Origin: Eubacterium callanderi
GTDB lineage: Bacteria > Bacillota > Clostridia > Eubacteriales > Eubacteriaceae
Assembly: GCF_900142645.1 (NCBI RefSeq)
Contig: NZ_FRBP01000011.1
Coordinates: 1 to 64,000 of the forward strand
Direction of reading: 5' to 3'
Length of the DNA stretch: 64,000 nucleotides
Shown: piece by piece, positions 43,109-51,127 of the stretch
How positions within the stretch are numbered: position 1 is the first letter of the stretch
Layout: the number at the start of each line of letters is the position of its first letter
The notes under the pieces: model-generated
Told to the model about the DNA's origin: nothing
What the model saw: the letters and a program-made list of their open reading frames with translations, nothing else
The model's database searches: none
Position numbers and translations under genes: made by a program

Positions 43109-43918
43109 TTATTCGAAAACGACAATGGCTTCTCCGTTTTTAACACGGAGCGCAACAGTTTCGAGAATTCTGAAATGATGATTCAAGTCAACCAGCTCGA
43201 GATAGGATGCGGCCATATCCTGACCAACGGCCAGATCCATGTACTGTGCTTCGGAGCAGACCAGAAGGGCCTTGCCTGCCAGTGTGTTGCTCTTGAATAC
43301 ACGTCCTCCTAACAGCTCGCGGATACGGTCAATTTCCATCATTCCGGTACCTGGCTGGATACGCTGCAGCTGGTAATACAGGTCTGGACCCATAGCCAGA
43401 GAATAACGGCCGATGATGCCTTTTTCATCTAAAAGGGCAGCAGCGGCAGCAATGTTTGAAAAGGCATTTTCGCCGGTTCCCCAGTCTTCACGCTTCATGG
43501 TGGTAATGCCCTGAGCGTTTAAAAGACCTTCCAGGCCTAAGGCTTTGTTGCCAAAGAAAATCATTTTGTCTTCAGCTTTGGCTAAAGCCTGTGCGGCTCT
43601 GGAGACAGCGGACAGATCAATGGGAGTACCCATTCTCTGGCTGGCTTCCAGATCGCGCCATAAAATCATAAAATCGGCGTAGAGCTGCGGCAGCTCAACA
43701 AATTTTCTGCCAGTAGTACGCACAAAGTCATCTTCAAATTCTTCTTCTTTTGTTTGGGCATCAACATTAACACCCTGTATTCCGGCGCCTAAAGGGCCGT
43801 AAAGCGGTAAAAAGCGGCGGCCGACAATACATTTCTTGGCGGCTTCCACTACAGTGCTGTCAATCTGTTCCCAAAGGTCATCTCCGAAGGGAGCAGTTGT
43901 TCTTGCTAAATAATCCAT
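43109..43918 (-). CDS. encapsulin shell protein (family 1, HK97 fold)
   Basis: A 269-residue shell protein of encapsulin nanocompartments (linocin M18 family). Marks are the opening MDYLARTTAPFGDDLWEQIDSTVVEAAKKCIVGRRFLPLYGPLG, FVELPQLYADFMILWRD and the P-loop region GRYSLAMGPDLYYQL. It assembles into a protein cage around cargo. AGGAGG lies just ahead of the ATG. The cargo gene is 12 bases upstream on the same strand. No phage genes are nearby, so it is not a prophage capsid. Confidence 0.93.
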   Translation of the reverse strand: MDYLARTTAPFGDDLWEQIDSTVVEAAKKCIVGRRFLPLYGPLGAGIQGVNVDAQTKEEEFEDDFVRTTGRKFVELPQLYADFMILWRDLEASQRMGTPIDLSAVSRAAQALAKAEDKMIFFGNKALGLEGLLNAQGITTMKREDWGTGENAFSNIAAAAALLDEKGIIGRYSLAMGPDLYYQLQRIQPGTGMMEIDRIRELLGGRVFKSNTLAGKALLVCSEAQYMDLAVGQDMAASYLELVDLNHHFRILETVALRVKNGEAIVVFE

Positions 43919-43930
43919 GTAAAACGCCTC

Positions 43931-44293
43931 CTACTCAATGAGACTGCCGATGGTAGCACCTTCAGGGGACTGAGCGTCGCTGCTTCCGGTTGCGATGCCT
44001 AATTCTTCCATCATTTCATGTACTTCTTCGGCACCATCTTCAAAAAGTTTTGCTTCTTCAGGGTCTAAGTAACGCATCAGAGTGGTTAATTCTCCAATGT
44101 GGGCTTTTTCTTCATCACGAATATCGGCCAGTACTTTCTTGGCAACGACATTGTCAGTTGCCTGTACATGGGCGTCATATAAATAAATGGCTTCCAGTTC
44201 TCCTGCGAGATCAAGACGGATAGCCTGCGCTAATTCCTTCTTGGTCATTTTTCTTTCTACGTTTCCTGCAAACGGATCTCCAAATGCTGGCAT
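43931..44293 (-). CDS. encapsulated ferritin-like protein (EncFtn cargo)
   Basis: A 120-residue ferritin-like protein. E32 and E34 in GELEAIYLYDAH, and E62 and H65 in DEEKAH, match the metal-binding residues known for EncFtn ferroxidases. The last residues, GATIGSLIE after a flexible Ser/Gly/Gln stretch, look like the C-terminal loading peptide that docks in the shell. It would oxidise Fe(II) and store iron inside the compartment. AAAGGAG precedes the ATG. Confidence 0.9.
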   Translation of the reverse strand: MPAFGDPFAGNVERKMTKKELAQAIRLDLAGELEAIYLYDAHVQATDNVVAKKVLADIRDEEKAHIGELTTLMRYLDPEEAKLFEDGAEEVHEMMEELGIATGSSDAQSPEGATIGSLIE

Positions 44294-44377
44294 AATCTGT
44301 TCACTCCTTTCAATTTATCTGCAATGATATATACCCTCTCTTATTTAAGAATAACCATTTATCAAAAAAGTTTTTTG

Positions 44378-44386
44378 TGTTATAAT
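44378..44386 (+). promoter_or_regulatory. extended -10 promoter of the ABC exporter
   Basis: TGTTATAAT at 44378-44386; transcription would start near 44393. No strong -35 box. Confidence 0.7.
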
Positions 44387-44404
44387 CAGGTTGTTGTTAA
44401 TTTG

Positions 44405-44441
44405 AAAATTCCAACGGCTCTGACAGCCTTTGGAATTTTTT
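44405..44441 (+). terminator. terminator-like hairpin in the ABC exporter leader
   Basis: AAAATTCCAA (44405-44414) pairs perfectly with 44430-44439, with an inner GGCT/AGCC stem, and ends in six T. It lies after the exporter's own promoter and before its ribosome site. The only upstream genes are on the other strand, so it may attenuate the exporter. Confidence 0.7.
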
Positions 44442-44465
44442 AATGCTGGAGTGGAGGGAGAATCT

Positions 44466-46247
44466 ATGGAAGAGACAAGACAAATAAGCACAGGATACCT
44501 GATCAAAAGGTTTGCGCCTTATTTTAAGAAGTACCGCTGGGTGCTGGTGCTGGACCTTTTCTGCGCAGCGCTGACGACGATCTGTGAGCTGGTGCTGCCG
44601 CTGATCGTGCGTTTTATTACCGACAAGGGCATGAACGATATGGCCAGCCTGTCCGTCAAGCTCATTCTATATGTGGGGCTTTTTTATCTGATTTTGAGGC
44701 TGATTGACGCGGCTGCCAACTATTTTATGGCGAACATTGGACATGTGATGGGCGCGAGGATCGAGACGGATATGCGGCGGGATTTGTTTGAGCACCTTCA
44801 GAAGCTCTCCTTTTCCTATTACAGCAATACAAAGGTGGGTCAGATTATGGCCAGGATTACCAGCGATTTGTTTGACGTGACAGAGTTTGCCCATCACTGT
44901 CCCGAGGAATTTTTTATCGCCGCCCTGAAAATTACCGTATCTTTCGTGATTTTAGCCAATGTGAATGTCACACTCACCCTGATTATTTTTGCGGTCATTC
45001 CCATTATGCTGCTGTGCTCCATCTGGTTTAATAAACGGATGCGCCGGGCCTTTAAAATGGGCCGTGTGGTCACTGGCGATATCAACGCGCAGGTAGAGGA
45101 CAGCCTGCTGGGAGTGAGGGTCGTTAAATCCTTTGCCAATGAAGCCATTGAAGAAGAAAAATTTAATGAGGGCAACGCGGGATTTCTGAACATTAAAAAA
45201 ATGATGTACCGCTATATGGCCGGGTTCCAGACCATGACCCGTCTGTTTGACGGGGTGATGTATATTGTGGTCGTTGTAGCTGGTTCATTGTTTATGATCG
45301 GCGGAAAGATTACGCCGGGTGACCTGATGGCTTATCTGCTCTACGTCACGACACTGCTCACCTCAATCCGCCGGGTTGTTGAATTTACCGAGCAGTTTCA
45401 GCGGGGCATGACGGGTATCGAGCGCTTTATCGAGATTATGGACGAGCCTTTGGAAATTGTGGACACACCGGGCGCCAAAAAGCTGAAAAATGTAAAAGGC
45501 GATATCCGGTTTGACCATGTCGGTTTTATGTATTCCGACGATCATACCGAGGTGCTGTCCAACATTGACCTGCATGTGGAGCCGGGAAAAAACATTGCCC
45601 TGATCGGCCCCTCTGGCAGCGGAAAGAGTACGCTTTGTAACCTGATCCCACGTTTTTATGATGTGACCTCTGGTCGGATTCTCATTGACGGGCAGGACAT
45701 TAAAGATTTAACCCTGCATTCGCTGCGTTCTGAAATCGGTATGGTACAGCAGGAGGTCTACCTCTTTGCGGGCTCGGTCTTTGAGAATATTGCGTACGGT
45801 CTGCCCGGGGCGGACAAAGACGCGGTGGAGACAGCAGCAAAACAGGCGGGCGCCCACGATTTTATCATGGGCCTGCCTGAGGGCTACGATACCTATGTTG
45901 GCGAGCGCGGCGTTAAGCTTTCCGGTGGTCAGAAGCAGCGTATCAGCATCGCGCGGGTCTTTTTGAAAAATCCGCCGATCCTGATTCTTGATGAGGCCAC
46001 CTCGGCGCTGGATAATGAAAGCGAGCGGATTGTGCAGCAATCCCTTGAAAAACTGACCGTCGGCCGTACCACCTTTACCATCGCCCACCGCCTGACCACC
46101 ATTCGAAATGCCGATATTATTCTGGTGCTCACAGAGGATGGCATTGTAGAGCAGGGAACCCACAGGGAGCTGATGGCAAGGGGCGGTATTTATCACGACC
46201 TTTATCAGCTTTATACAGAAGACAGCGATCTCAATGAAGAATTCTAA
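44466..46247 (+). CDS. ABC exporter, fused membrane and ATPase domains
   Basis: A 593-residue half-exporter starting at 44466 behind GGAGGGAG; an upstream in-frame ATG at 44430 starts inside the leader hairpin. Six membrane helices (residues about 25-310) precede an ATPase domain with Walker A GPSGSGKST, Q-loop VQQEVYLF, signature LSGGQKQR, Walker B ILILDEATSALD and the H-loop AHRLTT. It works as a dimer (homodimer if no partner exists). Substrate is unknown. It shares an intergenic region with the divergent encapsulin genes. Confidence 0.92.
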   Translation: MEETRQISTGYLIKRFAPYFKKYRWVLVLDLFCAALTTICELVLPLIVRFITDKGMNDMASLSVKLILYVGLFYLILRLIDAAANYFMANIGHVMGARIETDMRRDLFEHLQKLSFSYYSNTKVGQIMARITSDLFDVTEFAHHCPEEFFIAALKITVSFVILANVNVTLTLIIFAVIPIMLLCSIWFNKRMRRAFKMGRVVTGDINAQVEDSLLGVRVVKSFANEAIEEEKFNEGNAGFLNIKKMMYRYMAGFQTMTRLFDGVMYIVVVVAGSLFMIGGKITPGDLMAYLLYVTTLLTSIRRVVEFTEQFQRGMTGIERFIEIMDEPLEIVDTPGAKKLKNVKGDIRFDHVGFMYSDDHTEVLSNIDLHVEPGKNIALIGPSGSGKSTLCNLIPRFYDVTSGRILIDGQDIKDLTLHSLRSEIGMVQQEVYLFAGSVFENIAYGLPGADKDAVETAAKQAGAHDFIMGLPEGYDTYVGERGVKLSGGQKQRISIARVFLKNPPILILDEATSALDNESERIVQQSLEKLTVGRTTFTIAHRLTTIRNADIILVLTEDGIVEQGTHRELMARGGIYHDLYQLYTEDSDLNEEF

Positions 46248-46324
46248 AAGGGACTACACAAAAAACTAAAAATATGTTAGACTGAACTGAGAATTTGGTT
46301 CAGAGTACAAGAATGAAGGAAAAT

Positions 46325-47647
46325 ATGGAGAACACGAAAAACGCTTATTTAAAAGAAGAATTTAATATTTCAAAGGATGTTATCTGTTTTGTCGATCAGG
46401 TGGAGGCAGAGATAGAACCGCGCCTTGCAGAGCTCGACGAAAAGGCAGAGTACCACCAGTATAAGGTGATCAGGGCAATGCAGCGCGCAAACCTGAGCGA
46501 CCGCCACTTCCATCCGGCCACAGGCTATGGTTATGACGATGTGGGCCGCGAGGTGGTGGAAACCATTTACGCTGATATCTTTGGCGCGGAGGACGCGCTG
46601 GTGAGGCCCCATATTTCATCGGGCACCCATGCCATTTCGCTGTGCCTTTACGGTGTCCTGCGGCCAGGGGATGAGCTTTTATCCATTACAGGAAGCCCCT
46701 ATGATACCCTGCGCACCGTTATCGGCATTGAGGAAGCGGACGCCGGAAATGGTACCCTTAAGGATTTTGGGGTAAACTACAAGCAGATTGAGCTGACAGA
46801 GGATGGAAAAATCGACGAGGAAAAAGTTCTGTCCAGTATCCATGAAAACACAAAAATGATCTACATGCAGCGCTCAACCGGATACAGCTGGCGCAAGGCC
46901 CTTAAGATTTCGGATATGGCGGAAATTATCGCGAAGATAAAGGCCGTTAAACCGGATGTGGTGGTGTTTGTGGATAACTGCTACGGCGAATTTCTCGATT
47001 ATAAAGAGCCTGTGGCCGTGGGCGCAGATCTCATGGCCGGATCGCTCATCAAAAACCCGGGCGGCGGACTGGCTCCGACTGGCGGCTATGTTGCGGGGAA
47101 AGAAAAGTATGTCTATATGGCGGCCTGCCGTCTGGCGGCGCCGGGTGTCGCCAAGGAAACAGGCGCTACGCTGGATATTAACCGCACTCTGCTCCAGGGA
47201 CTTTTTCTGGCGCCGACAGTAGTCGCGCAGGCCATAAAAACCGCTGTGCTCATGGCGGCGGTCTATGATAAGCTTGGCTTTGGGGTCTGCCCAGGGGTAG
47301 GAGATTACCGCAGCGATATCATCCAGAGCATCAAGCTTTGTGACCCCGGGGCTGTTAAGGTATTCTGCCGCGCGGTCCAGGAGGCTGCGCCGGTGGATTC
47401 CTTTGTGACGCCAGAGCCCTGGGATATGCCGGGCTATAACTGCCCGATTATCATGGCAGCCGGCGCTTTTATTCAGGGCTCGTCCATTGAGCTCAGCGCT
47501 GACGCCCCCATGCGCGAACCATACATCGCTTATTTTCAGGGCGGGCTCACCCATTATCATGGAAAGCTCGGTCTGCTGCTTACTCTGCAGCGCTTGATGG
47601 AAGCAGGAATTATTAAAAATTTACAGGAGGTCGGATATGATCAATAA
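46325..47647 (+). CDS. COG4100 PLP enzyme (methionine gamma-lyase/aluminium-resistance family)
   Basis: A 440-residue fold-type I PLP protein (YnbB-like). The PLP lysine is in GADLMAGSLIKNPGGGLAPTGGY and earlier motifs are RPHISSGTHAISL and DNCYGEFLDY. The start at 46325 has AAGGA four bases ahead; an ATG at 46313 lacks a site. The family is annotated as cystathionine beta-lyase-like, with no proven substrate. It overlaps the next gene by 11 bases. Confidence 0.88.
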   Translation: MENTKNAYLKEEFNISKDVICFVDQVEAEIEPRLAELDEKAEYHQYKVIRAMQRANLSDRHFHPATGYGYDDVGREVVETIYADIFGAEDALVRPHISSGTHAISLCLYGVLRPGDELLSITGSPYDTLRTVIGIEEADAGNGTLKDFGVNYKQIELTEDGKIDEEKVLSSIHENTKMIYMQRSTGYSWRKALKISDMAEIIAKIKAVKPDVVVFVDNCYGEFLDYKEPVAVGADLMAGSLIKNPGGGLAPTGGYVAGKEKYVYMAACRLAAPGVAKETGATLDINRTLLQGLFLAPTVVAQAIKTAVLMAAVYDKLGFGVCPGVGDYRSDIIQSIKLCDPGAVKVFCRAVQEAAPVDSFVTPEPWDMPGYNCPIIMAAGAFIQGSSIELSADAPMREPYIAYFQGGLTHYHGKLGLLLTLQRLMEAGIIKNLQEVGYDQ

Positions 47648-48530
47648 AGATAAAATAGAACGCATTAATTTTTTAGCCAGAAAGAAAAAGGCCGAAGGCC
47701 TGACTGCAGAAGAGCTGGAAGAACAACAGAGCCTGCGCGCCGAATATCTGGAAGCGGTCCGGGCAAATTTGAAAAGCCAACTGGACAGCATTGAAATCAT
47801 GAGTCCGGATTATGAAGAAAGCTATACCGAGGAAGATAAGACACATATCGCGGAGATGAATGAAAAGCTGGCGGTTGAATATGAGGACGCTAAACGTAAA
47901 GAGAGAATGTCCGTTACCGAAGCGGGCAACCCAAGAAAACCCCAGGGCGAGGCGGGTAAAATGATGATTGAGCGTATGAATGAAAGCCATGCTGAAATGA
48001 CGGCCTGGGCGCTCGATAAACTGAACTTAAAGCCCACCGATAAGGTGCTTGACGTTGGCTGCGGCGGCGGAGCGGCACTGAAACGTCTCTCAGGACGTAT
48101 TGACGGCGGTAAGCTCTATGGTATTGACTATTCAGAAGTATCGGTTGAGGCCTCAAAGGAACTGAATAAGGCGGATATTGAAAGCGGAAAAATGGAAATC
48201 CATCAGGGCTCTGTCTCTAAAATGCCCTTTGAAGATAATCTGTTTGACGCTATCATCACAGTAGAAAGCTACTACTTCTGGCCAGACCTTGAGGAAGATA
48301 TGCGTGAGGTTTTCCGTGTCCTTAAAGAGGGTGGCACCTTTATGCTGATTGCAGAAATGTATTTAAATGACGATCTGGATGAACATCACATTGAAATGGC
48401 CAGGAAATTTGAGCTGCGGAACCTGACAGTTGACGAGTTTAAGGCACTTTTTGAAAAGACAGGCTATAAAGAAACAAAGATCCATTTAAAGGATGGAAAA
48501 TACTGGATTTGTGTAGAAGGCAAAAAATAA
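47637..48530 (+). CDS. DUF896 (YnzC-like) - SAM methyltransferase fusion
   Basis: A single 297-residue frame joining two families. Residues 1-58 (KDKIERINFLARKKKAEGLTAEELEEQQSLRAEYLEAVR...) match UPF0291/DUF896, normally a separate 75-80 residue protein. Residues 105-297 are a class I SAM-dependent methyltransferase with motif I VLDVGCGGG (137-145), GIDYSEVSVEA and LEEDMREVFRVLKEGG. AGGAGG lies 7 bases before the ATG, within the previous gene. Function unknown; the DUF896 part may direct the enzyme to a partner. Confidence 0.87.
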   Translation: MINKDKIERINFLARKKKAEGLTAEELEEQQSLRAEYLEAVRANLKSQLDSIEIMSPDYEESYTEEDKTHIAEMNEKLAVEYEDAKRKERMSVTEAGNPRKPQGEAGKMMIERMNESHAEMTAWALDKLNLKPTDKVLDVGCGGGAALKRLSGRIDGGKLYGIDYSEVSVEASKELNKADIESGKMEIHQGSVSKMPFEDNLFDAIITVESYYFWPDLEEDMREVFRVLKEGGTFMLIAEMYLNDDLDEHHIEMARKFELRNLTVDEFKALFEKTGYKETKIHLKDGKYWICVEGKK

Positions 48531-48560
48531 GAAGAGCGGCGTCTGCCGCTTTTCTTATTT
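48525..48560. terminator. bidirectional terminator
   Basis: AAATAAGAAGAGCGGC (48525-48540) pairs with GCCGCTTTTCTTATTT (48545-48560) around GTCT. It overlaps the stop codons of both converging genes. Confidence 0.9.
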
Positions 48561-49367
48561 TAATTTAATAATGTCAAGATCCTCCGGAACATAGATTTTC
48601 CCTTTGAAATATTGCTTTCCCTCGGCCTTATAGCGTTTCTTTCGGTTTAGCAGGTTTTTTTCCTCGGTATGCCAGAGAACCAGATTGGCAATTTTCATCT
48701 CCTCGGCCAGCTCACAGGCCTCCCGGACCGTGCTGTGGTGCTTTTCATAGGGGTCAAAAATATCCCGTTCACTGTAAAGGCAGAAAGCCTCACTGAGCAG
48801 CCAGTCTGTATCCAGAACGTATTTTTTGCAGAGCGGATTGAAGGGTTCATCGCCAAGGCAGGTCAGCTTTTGCCCGTTTCTCAGCATGATGGTAAAGCCG
48901 AACTGCTTAAGCTTGGTGGAGTGGATGTCAAAAAAGGTGACATAATAATCAAGGATTTTTTCGGTCTGCCCGTCTTGAACCGGGACCAGAAGGATACGGC
49001 TGCCAAAAAGGGCTGTGAGCTTTTTCTGAAGGGTCAGGTCGCAGATGGTCACTACGGTTTTAATGAGCGCATCGTGACAGTAAATTTTAAAGGTGCCCTT
49101 ATATTTTTGATCCAGCATCATCGAGGCGATTTGCCGTATGAGCCAAACCACGCCAAGCACATGGTCGGTATGACCATGAGTGATAAAGAGATGGTGAATA
49201 TGCGCGGGGTTGACCGATGCTTTTTTCAATTGCCTGAGAATACCGTTTCCGCCTCCGGCGTCCACCATAAAATATTCTTTTCCATTTTTAATCGCGAAGC
49301 AGGTATTATAATACTCGGTCACCATGGCATTTCCAGTGCCGAGGACAATCAGTTTTTCTGTTTTCAT
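48555..49367 (-). CDS. MBL-fold hydrolase (RNase Z-like)
   Basis: A 270-residue metallo-beta-lactamase-fold protein with the zinc motif THGHTDHVLG near residue 65, preceded by MVDAGGGNGILRQL and ending with LWHTEEKN. Start at 49367 follows AAGGAAG; the longer frame to 49496 has no ribosome site. It resembles RNase Z/arylsulfatase-type hydrolases, but the tRNase Z exosite is not obvious. Substrate unknown. Confidence 0.85.
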   Translation of the reverse strand: MKTEKLIVLGTGNAMVTEYYNTCFAIKNGKEYFMVDAGGGNGILRQLKKASVNPAHIHHLFITHGHTDHVLGVVWLIRQIASMMLDQKYKGTFKIYCHDALIKTVVTICDLTLQKKLTALFGSRILLVPVQDGQTEKILDYYVTFFDIHSTKLKQFGFTIMLRNGQKLTCLGDEPFNPLCKKYVLDTDWLLSEAFCLYSERDIFDPYEKHHSTVREACELAEEMKIANLVLWHTEEKNLLNRKKRYKAEGKQYFKGKIYVPEDLDIIKLK

Positions 49368-49498
49368 ATCGTCACTTCCTTTTAAATTTTCCTTAACCAG
49401 TTTATCATAGAAGTTTTTTTTCATCAATTGGGACTTTACCTTACTCTCAACAAAAGGTAAAATAGGGTTAGACAAAACTTGTAAAAGGAGGTTCATTT

Positions 49499-50941
49499 AT
49501 GAGCAAAGATAAAGAAAGTAAAGCAAAAGAACTCCAGAAATCTCTGACTAAAAAGTTTGAGCTTGCATGGCATGCGCTGGAAAACGATGAAAAAACAATG
49601 GTCGATGATTTTTGTGAAAGCTATAAAGAGTATCTGACCGTTTCAAAAACTGAGCGTTTGTGCGCGGCCTATACCGTGCTTCTGGCAGAAGAAAGGGGTT
49701 TTAAACCTCTGGAGTATTATCAGGCCAAGGGCAAGGTCGTACCCGGCGACAAAATTTATGTTATTTTCAGAAAGAAAACCGTTCTACTGTTTGTTGTGGG
49801 CGAGGAGGCGCTGGAAAATGGCATGTCGATTATTGGCGCGCATATCGACGCGCCAAGGCTTGATTTAAAGCCGGCGCCTCTTTATGAAGAATCTGATATG
49901 GCTTATTTTAAAACGCACTACTATGGCGGAATTAAGAAATATCAGTGGGTAACCATGCCGTTGGCGCTTCATGGCACGGTCGTTAAAAAAGATGGCGAGA
50001 TCCTCAACATTTCTTTGGGTGAAAAAGATGAAGAGCCTGTTTTCTGCATCACCGATTTGCTGCCTCATCTTTCACAGGAGCAGAATCAGAAAAAAATGGC
50101 TGAGGGGATCAAGGGCGAGGGACTCAACCTCATCATTGGCAGTATTCCGTATGAGGACAAGGATATCGGGGATGCGGTAAAGCTGAATATCCTCAGACAG
50201 CTCAATGATGCCTATGGCATTATCGAGGAAGACTTTGCCAGCGCAGAGCTGGAGGTTGTACCAGCCGGCGCCGCGAGAGATGTGGGCTTTGACCGCAGCT
50301 TTGTGGGAAGCTATGGACAAGACGACCGTGTGTGCGCCTTTACAGCGACCATGGCAATTTTAAACCAGGATGAAAAGAAACCGCCTAAGCGTACCCTGTG
50401 CACGATTCTGGCCGACAAGGAAGAGATTGGCAGCTATGGCAGTACAGGGATGCAGTCGAAATTCTTTGAAAATGAAATGGCAGAGCTTATCGATCTGACT
50501 GAGGACCATAAACCGGAGTTGACCTTAAGACGCTGCCTTAAAAACTCGGAATTTTTATCTGCAGACGTTACAGCAGCCTATGATCCGAACTTCTCCGGAA
50601 CACATGATCTGTACAACGCGCCTTTTGCGGGCAAGGGGCTGGTCATCTCAAAATATGGCGGCTCCAGAGGAAAGTCTGGCTCCAACGATGCGCACGCTGA
50701 GTTTTTAGGAAAGCTGCGCGAATGCTTTAACGCGGCGGACGTCACCTGGCAGATGGGCGAGCTTGGCCGTGTCGATCTTGGCGGCGGCGGTACCATTGCC
50801 TATATGCTGGCAGAATACGGTATGGACGTGGTAGACTGCGGTCCGGCGCTTTTGAGCATGCACTCTCCTTTTGAGCTCTGTTCAAAAGCGGATGTTTATA
50901 TGACCTATAAGGGTTATAAAGCATTCTTCGACCATTGCTGA
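49499..50941 (+). CDS. M18 family aminopeptidase
   Basis: A 480-residue zinc aminopeptidase of the M18 (aminopeptidase I, ApeA-like) family. Marks are IIGAHIDAPRLDLKP, GQDDRVCAFTATMAI, LADKEEIGSYGSTGMQS with catalytic Glu, and LLSMHSPFELCSKADVY near the end with the metal His. It removes N-terminal residues from peptides in the cytoplasm. AGGAGG precedes the ATG. It is a single-gene unit with a terminator behind it. Confidence 0.93.
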   Translation: MSKDKESKAKELQKSLTKKFELAWHALENDEKTMVDDFCESYKEYLTVSKTERLCAAYTVLLAEERGFKPLEYYQAKGKVVPGDKIYVIFRKKTVLLFVVGEEALENGMSIIGAHIDAPRLDLKPAPLYEESDMAYFKTHYYGGIKKYQWVTMPLALHGTVVKKDGEILNISLGEKDEEPVFCITDLLPHLSQEQNQKKMAEGIKGEGLNLIIGSIPYEDKDIGDAVKLNILRQLNDAYGIIEEDFASAELEVVPAGAARDVGFDRSFVGSYGQDDRVCAFTATMAILNQDEKKPPKRTLCTILADKEEIGSYGSTGMQSKFFENEMAELIDLTEDHKPELTLRRCLKNSEFLSADVTAAYDPNFSGTHDLYNAPFAGKGLVISKYGGSRGKSGSNDAHAEFLGKLRECFNAADVTWQMGELGRVDLGGGGTIAYMLAEYGMDVVDCGPALLSMHSPFELCSKADVYMTYKGYKAFFDHC

Positions 50942-50954
50942 GACACGTAAATCT

Positions 50955-50998
50955 TGAAAGTCAAAGTTTCCGCTGGTAAGTGGAAATTTTGGCTTTTA
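50955..50998 (+). terminator. probable intrinsic terminator after the M18 gene
   Basis: AAAGTCAAA and TTTCC at the left pair with GGAAA and a GCTTT-containing right arm, followed by T-rich DNA; the stem has small bulges. Confidence 0.65.
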
Positions 50999-51049
50999 TT
51001 ATTTCCTTAAAACAAGAAATCTTTATTACACTACTGATAAAATTTCTTC

Positions 51050-51079
51050 TTGTCTTTAGTATGGTAAAGATGTTAAAAT
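51050..51079 (+). promoter_or_regulatory. promoter of the rnf operon
   Basis: TTGTCT (51050-51055), 18 bases, TAAAAT (51074-51079) with an extended TG at 51071-51072. Transcription would begin about 40 bases before the rnfC start. Confidence 0.75.
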
Positions 51080-51127
51080 AGATTACATGTAACGTAAAGT
51101 TAAAAAAAGAAGCAAGAGGTGTGTGAA

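Noticed and set aside
43109-43918. HK97-fold protein as a prophage capsid
   Set aside because: No portal, terminase, tail or integrase gene is nearby, and the ferritin-like cargo with loading peptide identifies it as encapsulin.
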